Below, one piece after another: positions 7,467 through 11,545 of a DNA stretch of 11,545 bases. The stretch comes from an uncultured Clostridium sp. (GTDB lineage Bacteria; Bacillota; Clostridia; TANB77; CAG-508), in assembly GCA_947428535.1 (NCBI GenBank), contig CANEMG010000013.1:1-11545 (forward strand). Reading direction: 5' to 3'. The position numbers and the translations under genes were made by a program. Numbering within the stretch: the stretch's first letter is position 1; each line of letters opens with the position of its first letter. The notes under the pieces were generated by a model, which searched no databases, was not told the DNA's origin, and saw only the letters and a program-made list of their open reading frames with translations.

Positions 7467-8263
7467 AATTTACAGTATTAACAGAAAATAGAGAATCAAA
7501 TTGCAATTGTATAAATGAAGATGGTTTATCTATTTATATTGAAGAATGTAATAACAAGATTTTATTAGATAGTGGAATAACAGAAGCTTTTATAAAAAAT
7601 GCAGAAGTTTTAGGAATAGATTTAAAGGAAATAGATAAAGTTGTTTTAAGCCATGGACATTGGGATCATGGTAATGGACTTAAATATCTTAATTTAAAAA
7701 GGCCATTAATATTGCACCCAGATGCATTTACAAAAAGATATAGCTTATTAAGAAATATGGCATTTGGAGGAATTAATCAAACAAAGGAAGAATTAAAAGA
7801 AAAGTTTGATTTAATAGAAACCAAGGAGCCTTATCTAATTTTTGAAAATGCATGGTTTTTAGGACAAATAAATAGAAGATTTGAGGTACAAAAAGAGAAT
7901 GCACATACAGTATTAGAGAATAATGAAAAAGATTATTTATATGATGATACTGGAGTTGTTGTTAAAACAGAAAAAGGTATTATTGTATTTTCTTCTTGTT
8001 CTCATTCTGGGATAGATAATATAATAGAACAAGCAAAAGAAGTTGCAGAAGAAGATAGAGTTTTTGCTGTTGTAGGTGGATTTCATTTGAAAAAGATAAA
8101 TTCATATACTCAAAAGGTAATACAATATTTTAAAGATAATAATATAAAAGAAGCTTATATGGGACATTGTACTTCTGATGAAGTAATAGAAGAATTTAAA
8201 AATAAGCTAAATGGTATTACTAAAGTAGTAACTTTATATGCGGGAGCAAAATTTGAAATATAA
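7463..8263 (+). CDS. MBL-fold metallohydrolase (COG1237-like)
   Basis: A 266-aa cytoplasmic metallo-beta-lactamase-fold enzyme. The metal-binding motif SHGHWDHGNG gives His64, His66, Asp68 and His69. Further probable ligands are His181 in FSSCSHSGIDN and His235 in YMGHCTSDE, and GGFHL lies at 205-209. The order and the YMGHCT ending match the COG1237 subgroup, whose archaeal relatives are often annotated as dihydropterin-ribofuranosylaminobenzene-phosphate synthases. The bacterial substrate is not known, so I give no specific reaction. Length is normal for the group. AAGGAGG (7449-7455) stands 7 nt before the ATG, an excellent ribosome site, and the ATG overlaps the previous stop by 4 nt. It is coupled to the cysteine-cluster gene and followed 27 nt later by the membrane protein gene. 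Confidence 0.88.
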   Translation: MKFTVLTENRESNCNCINEDGLSIYIEECNNKILLDSGITEAFIKNAEVLGIDLKEIDKVVLSHGHWDHGNGLKYLNLKRPLILHPDAFTKRYSLLRNMAFGGINQTKEELKEKFDLIETKEPYLIFENAWFLGQINRRFEVQKENAHTVLENNEKDYLYDDTGVVVKTEKGIIVFSSCSHSGIDNIIEQAKEVAEEDRVFAVVGGFHLKKINSYTQKVIQYFKDNNIKEAYMGHCTSDEVIEEFKNKLNGITKVVTLYAGAKFEI

Positions 8264-8290
8264 AATTCAATATATTATAGAAGGAATAAA

Positions 8291-9475
8291 ATGAAGCGAT
8301 TATTAAGAGTAGGTTTGGATATATTAGTAACATCAATAGTTCCAATAATATCATGGTTTCTATTAGGAATAATATTAGATAAAAATTTAATCAATATATT
8401 TTCATTAACATATCCATTGCAATGTTTAATGGGAATGATTGTATCAATATTTGGTACAGGTGCAAATATTAGTATCTATAAAGATGAAAATGAAAATGCT
8501 GCAAACAATGGGATTTTTTGTGGAACTATTTTTAGTATATTAATTTTTGTACTTATAGGTTTAAATATTGATAAATATATAAGTTTTATGAATATGAATA
8601 TTGAAACATATAAAATTTTTGGAGTATATTCAGTTTTTCAAATTTTTTATCAAACAATTTTACAACTAATATTAACTAAGTTTTATTATAAAGAAGAAAA
8701 TAAGAAAGCAAACAAAATTGCAATATTATTTAATGTAATTAATTTTACAATTTTAATTGGTACAGCACTTATTACAAGAAATCAATTTATAACTGCATTA
8801 ATAACCATAATTATAATAGTTATTATGGACATTATATTATTTATAAGAAATATTGGAAAAGTTGATTTTAAACTTAATTTAAAAAAATGTTTTAAATATA
8901 ATTCAGTATCATTTAGTGTATGTTTTATGTTTTTTTTGATATATTTATTTGGATTTAGTAATTCTTTTAAATATGGAGAAAAATATATGATGGCAATTAC
9001 ATTTGCTACTTTGGTTACTGATATGCAATGGGATATTACAGATGCTGTTAAAACTGTTGCAAAAGTAGATATAGCCAAGAAAAAATTCGATTATAATGAA
9101 CATTTAAAAAATGCAATAAAATTATATTCTTTAATTATTTTATCTGTATTGATAATGTCATTTGTGGCATATCCAGTTTATAAGCCAGATATAAATATTG
9201 TAAGTATATTTATATTTTTACATATAATAGATTTTATGTTAGGACCATTTATAGAAATAAAAATATGTTTTTTACAATTAGAAGATTCAGCATTAAAGAT
9301 GACATCAAATATGATAATTGCTTTTATAATTAGAACATTGGTATCAATTACACCAACTCCTTTTTGTACAATAATGGGACAAATGTGTTCAACTATATAT
9401 GAGTTAATTTGTACAAAAATAAATTATAGAAAGTATGAGTGCAAAAAATATAAAAAAATAAAATTATTTAAATAA
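8291..9475 (+). CDS. MATE-like polytopic membrane transporter (short)
   Basis: A 394-aa hydrophobic protein with about 10-11 predicted membrane helices, roughly at residues 8-28, 36-60, 72-92, 108-130, 140-160, 165-185, 203-223, 235-253, 272-294, 298-325 and 335-375. Basic loops such as YYKEENKKANK lie between them. The general pattern, a first helix with DILVTSIVPI and a C-terminal CTIMGQMCSTIYELI segment, fits the MATE branch of the MOP flippase superfamily (cation-coupled multidrug/metabolite export). It is shorter than the usual 440-460 aa with 12 helices. Charged residues inside the membrane (Asp in VTDMQWDITDAV, and IIDFMLGPFIEIK) may couple ions. AGAAGGA (8279-8285) lies 5 nt before the ATG. 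It is the last gene of the + strand group and ends just before a strong hairpin. The substrate is unknown. Confidence 0.65.
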   Translation: MKRLLRVGLDILVTSIVPIISWFLLGIILDKNLINIFSLTYPLQCLMGMIVSIFGTGANISIYKDENENAANNGIFCGTIFSILIFVLIGLNIDKYISFMNMNIETYKIFGVYSVFQIFYQTILQLILTKFYYKEENKKANKIAILFNVINFTILIGTALITRNQFITALITIIIIVIMDIILFIRNIGKVDFKLNLKKCFKYNSVSFSVCFMFFLIYLFGFSNSFKYGEKYMMAITFATLVTDMQWDITDAVKTVAKVDIAKKKFDYNEHLKNAIKLYSLIILSVLIMSFVAYPVYKPDINIVSIFIFLHIIDFMLGPFIEIKICFLQLEDSALKMTSNMIIAFIIRTLVSITPTPFCTIMGQMCSTIYELICTKINYRKYECKKYKKIKLFK

Positions 9476-9480
9476 AAACG

Positions 9481-9532
9481 GCGGGCCTAAGGTTTTCTTT
9501 AAATTACATTTGTTAGAAAACCTTAGGCTCGC
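9481..9532. terminator. Strong inverted repeat, bidirectional terminator between convergent genes
   Basis: An 18-nt arm at 9481-9498 (GCGGGCCTAAGGTTTTCT) pairs along its full length with 9515-9532, with a single G-U wobble and a 16-nt loop. It lies 5 nt after the MATE-like stop and 25 nt after the end of dnaC on the other strand. Read on the minus strand the stem is followed by CGTTTTTATTT, a good T-tract, so it should end the dnaD-dnaC transcript. On the plus strand the tail TATTTTAG is weaker. The GC-rich arms stand out from the AT-rich surroundings. Confidence 0.75.
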
Positions 9533-9557
9533 TATTTTAGTGAACATTTATATAATT

Positions 9558-10583
9558 TTAAGTAATTTCCTTTTTATTCTTTTTAAAACGTAAGTCATCA
9601 CCAAAAAATCTTAAAAATCTATAATTTCCAGCTAAACGAGAACCTATTCTTGTAGTATATGTTTTAAAAAGTTCATCAACATTTAAGTTAGTTGAGATAA
9701 TAGTTTTTGTTATTTTGTGATTTTGATTAAGTAATCGAGTGTTTATAATAGTAAATAATTCTGTAATTTTAGTATCTGTAATTTTTTCAGTACCTAAATC
9801 ATCAATTATAAGTAAATCTACATTTAATATATTTTCATATAAGTCAAATTTAGAATTTTCCTTTCCAAATTTGGCTCCATTTATTTCATCAAACATAACT
9901 GGTGCGGTTTGATAAAGTACAGTTTTTCCAAGTTTTAAAATTTCGTTTGCAATGCAGTTGGTTAAGAATGTTTTGCCTACTCCAGTACTTCCAGTAAATA
10001 TAAGATTTTTTTCGGTTTGACTATCAAAATTATCGATGAATGTTTTTACTTTTTCTTTAATTATTTGTATATTTTCACGTGGAGATAAATCTGATTTATA
10101 TTTTTCTTTATCGGGTTTGTCTGAAAATGTACGAATGTTAAAATTTGAAAAGTTTTCTCTTTCTAAATTTCCCATATTAGATTTATTATATGCTATATCA
10201 AATATTCTTTGTTTTAAACAAGAACACATTGTAGTAGTATTTTCTTTAGTTATATATCCAGTATCTTTACACAATTTGCAGTCAAAATGTGGATTAAGAT
10301 AGGAATTATCTTTTGATAGCTTTTTTATGAATTCGTTTTTTTCCTTTATTAAAGAATTATTTTGTTTTTTCAAAGTAGATAATAATTTATCTTTTTCTTT
10401 TGGATTGGCTAATAAAATAGCTTTTGATGTCTGAATAGAATTTTTGGAAAGTTCTTCTTCTATTTCTAAAAGTCTAGGATTAACTTTCATTAAATCCTTT
10501 TTTCTATTTTCTGCTTCTAATATATATTTAATTCTTTTTTCTTCATATTCATGTAATATTTGTTTTAATAAAGAGTTGTCCAT
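9558..10583 (-). CDS. dnaC: DnaC/DnaI-like replicative helicase loader (AAA+ ATPase)
   Basis: AAA+ ATPase that loads the replicative DNA helicase at the origin and at restarting forks. In 341 aa: residues 1-95 are a charged, coiled-coil-like helicase-binding region. A zinc-binding segment follows with Cys102, Cys105, Cys120 and Cys122 (DCKLCKDTGY...MCSC), characteristic of Firmicute DnaI-type loaders. The ATPase core has Walker A GSTGVGKT (198-205), Walker B LLIIDDLG (257-264), sensor 1 STN (297-299) and an arginine-finger region TRIGSRL (311-317). The N-terminal zinc segment and the DnaD-like neighbour argue against an IS21 IstB helper, which shares only the core. AAAGGAT about 7 nt before the ATG is its ribosome site. 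It follows the DnaD-like gene by 53 nt on the same strand, an operon arrangement common in Firmicutes. Confidence 0.92.
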   Translation of the reverse strand: MDNSLLKQILHEYEEKRIKYILEAENRKKDLMKVNPRLLEIEEELSKNSIQTSKAILLANPKEKDKLLSTLKKQNNSLIKEKNEFIKKLSKDNSYLNPHFDCKLCKDTGYITKENTTTMCSCLKQRIFDIAYNKSNMGNLERENFSNFNIRTFSDKPDKEKYKSDLSPRENIQIIKEKVKTFIDNFDSQTEKNLIFTGSTGVGKTFLTNCIANEILKLGKTVLYQTAPVMFDEINGAKFGKENSKFDLYENILNVDLLIIDDLGTEKITDTKITELFTIINTRLLNQNHKITKTIISTNLNVDELFKTYTTRIGSRLAGNYRFLRFFGDDLRFKKNKKEIT

Positions 10584-10636
10584 TTTTTGTATCCTTTAAA
10601 TATATTTAGGTTTAATTTTACCTATTTGTGAGTAAT

Positions 10637-11545
10637 TTAATTATCGTATAAAGCTTCTAAATTATCAAATGTACTTTGTGTATATTCAAATGCAACTTTT
10701 TCTATTTGCTTTGTTTTTTTATTTTTATCTTTTATAGAATCTAAATATGTATTTACTTCTGATGTAGTATGGAAATCCTTTTTGTGCCAATCTGTTAATA
10801 GTGTATCTATATACTCAAATCTAACATTATTATTAGAAGCTGCTTTTTTTAGAGCTATTTCAATAATTTCCATATTGTAACCATAATTCTCAGTCCATTT
10901 AACAACATTTTCTTCTTCATATGTTGTTAAACTTCTATATAAATTTAACTTTTTAGAAATTTCTTTGTTTAAACTACTTCTTTTTTCTTGTTGTTCAAAA
11001 TAATTTTCCAAATCATTAAAAGTTTTTATATTATTTTTACTCCAAGCATCTGCTGTGGCTTGAACATAATTTCTATGTAAAGCTCTTTTATCATAAGCAT
11101 AACTAAATAGAGCAAGCATAACTTGTTCATCGAATCCATATTTATTGAACCATAAATCAATATCATTATACCAAGATGGTGACATGACTCCTTGAAAAAA
11201 TTGTGAATTAATGTTTTCAATAGCTTTTGCTCGATATTGGTTTTGAGAACTTTTAATAGCATCTTCAGGAGAAGATGTTACTTTAGGACTGTATAATTTT
11301 GCAAATTCTATTTCTTGAATATCAGCTAGAATATAGCCATCTGTTTTCTTTACTAAAATACCTTTTTCTTCCCAATATTTTATTGCATCTTGCACTGTTG
11401 GGAAGTCTAAAGATAACGTTTTTGATAGATCATTTATTTTTATGTCTTTATTATATTTTGATAAAAATAACATATAGAAGTATACCTTAATAAAATCACC
11501 AGATGCTTCTGGTAAATATTCGGTAAAAAATATGTCTGGTATATC
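10637..11545 (-). CDS. DnaD-domain primosome / replication initiation protein (5' end missing)
   Basis: The frame ends at TAA (10637-10639) and stays open to the window edge, giving 302 visible residues. The ATG at 11471-11473 is internal, because the family's N-terminal sequence continues upstream (IPDIFFTEYLPEASGDFIKV). Domains: an N-terminal winged helix (visible residues about 1-85, with the KYWEEKGIL recognition-type segment), a linker, then two tandem DnaD-C/DnaB_2-type helical repeats. The first has IDLWFNKYGFDEQV and ATADAWSKNNIKTFNDL; the second has VVKWTENYGYNMEI and LTDWHKKDFHTTSEV. The Y...I..W....I.T...L pattern is typical of these DNA- and primosome-binding modules. DnaD/DnaB proteins remodel origin DNA and bring the helicase loader, which is encoded by the next gene. 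The short C-terminal tail FDNLEALYDN is acidic. I cannot tell whether the gene is named dnaD or dnaB. Confidence 0.9.
   Translation of the reverse strand, partial: DIPDIFFTEYLPEASGDFIKVYFYMLFLSKYNKDIKINDLSKTLSLDFPTVQDAIKYWEEKGILVKKTDGYILADIQEIEFAKLYSPKVTSSPEDAIKSSQNQYRAKAIENINSQFFQGVMSPSWYNDIDLWFNKYGFDEQVMLALFSYAYDKRALHRNYVQATADAWSKNNIKTFNDLENYFEQQEKRSSLNKEISKKLNLYRSLTTYEEENVVKWTENYGYNMEIIEIALKKAASNNNVRFEYIDTLLTDWHKKDFHTTSEVNTYLDSIKDKNKKTKQIEKVAFEYTQSTFDNLEALYDN

Noticed and set aside
10036..10302. Plus-strand 88-aa open frame inside dnaC
   Set aside because: It is antisense to the zinc-binding region of the helicase loader, with no promoter or family similarity.
9558..10583. IS21-type IstB transposase helper
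   Set aside because: The N-terminal coiled and zinc-binding region and the adjacent DnaD-like gene fit a helicase loader, and there is no IstA or terminal repeat.
11471..11473. ATG as the start of the DnaD-like protein
   Set aside because: The frame remains open to the window edge and the upstream residues match the family N-terminus, so the gene is cut by the window.
1..11545. CRISPR arrays, tRNA or rRNA genes, insertion sequences
   Set aside because: No regularly spaced repeats, cloverleaf-like GC-rich segments or transposase-like proteins were seen on either strand.

Overview
The window is very AT-rich. Its Arg codons are almost all AGA and Lys is mostly AAA. TGA serves as a stop codon (ends at 379, 2135 and 7466), so the code is the standard bacterial one and not the Mollicutes variant. 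The DnaD-type and DnaC/DnaI-type replication proteins, the Shine-Dalgarno sites and the base composition point to a low-GC Gram-positive (Firmicutes), most likely an anaerobic clostridial lineage. I cannot name a genus.

Left block (1-4164, + strand): part of a type IV secretion/conjugation-like operon. It holds the 3' end of a TrsD/TraC-like VirB4-associated protein, a full VirB4-type motor ATPase, a TadZ/CpaE-like protein (degenerate receiver domain plus P-loop ATPase, 4-nt overlap with virB4), and an uncharacterised all-helical soluble protein. No integrase, relaxase, transposase or direct repeat is visible, and the block is followed directly by core gene gyrA.

Middle block (4165-9475, + strand): gyrA (DNA gyrase subunit A) with its own clear promoter and a downstream hairpin, then a YkgJ/UPF0153-type cysteine-cluster protein overlapping an MBL-fold metallohydrolase by 4 nt, then a MATE-like polytopic membrane protein.

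Right block (9480-11545): a strong 18-bp inverted repeat between convergent genes, then on the minus strand a DnaC/DnaI-like helicase loader preceded by a DnaD-like primosome protein that runs off the window edge. Transcription is dnaD then dnaC, a pair that would load the replicative helicase.

The item most worth following up is the left block: a VirB4 motor coupled to a TadZ-like positioning ATPase and an unknown helical protein, sitting beside housekeeping genes with no visible mobility machinery. VirB4 also lacks a normal start codon at its strong ribosome binding site, which suggests ATT initiation.
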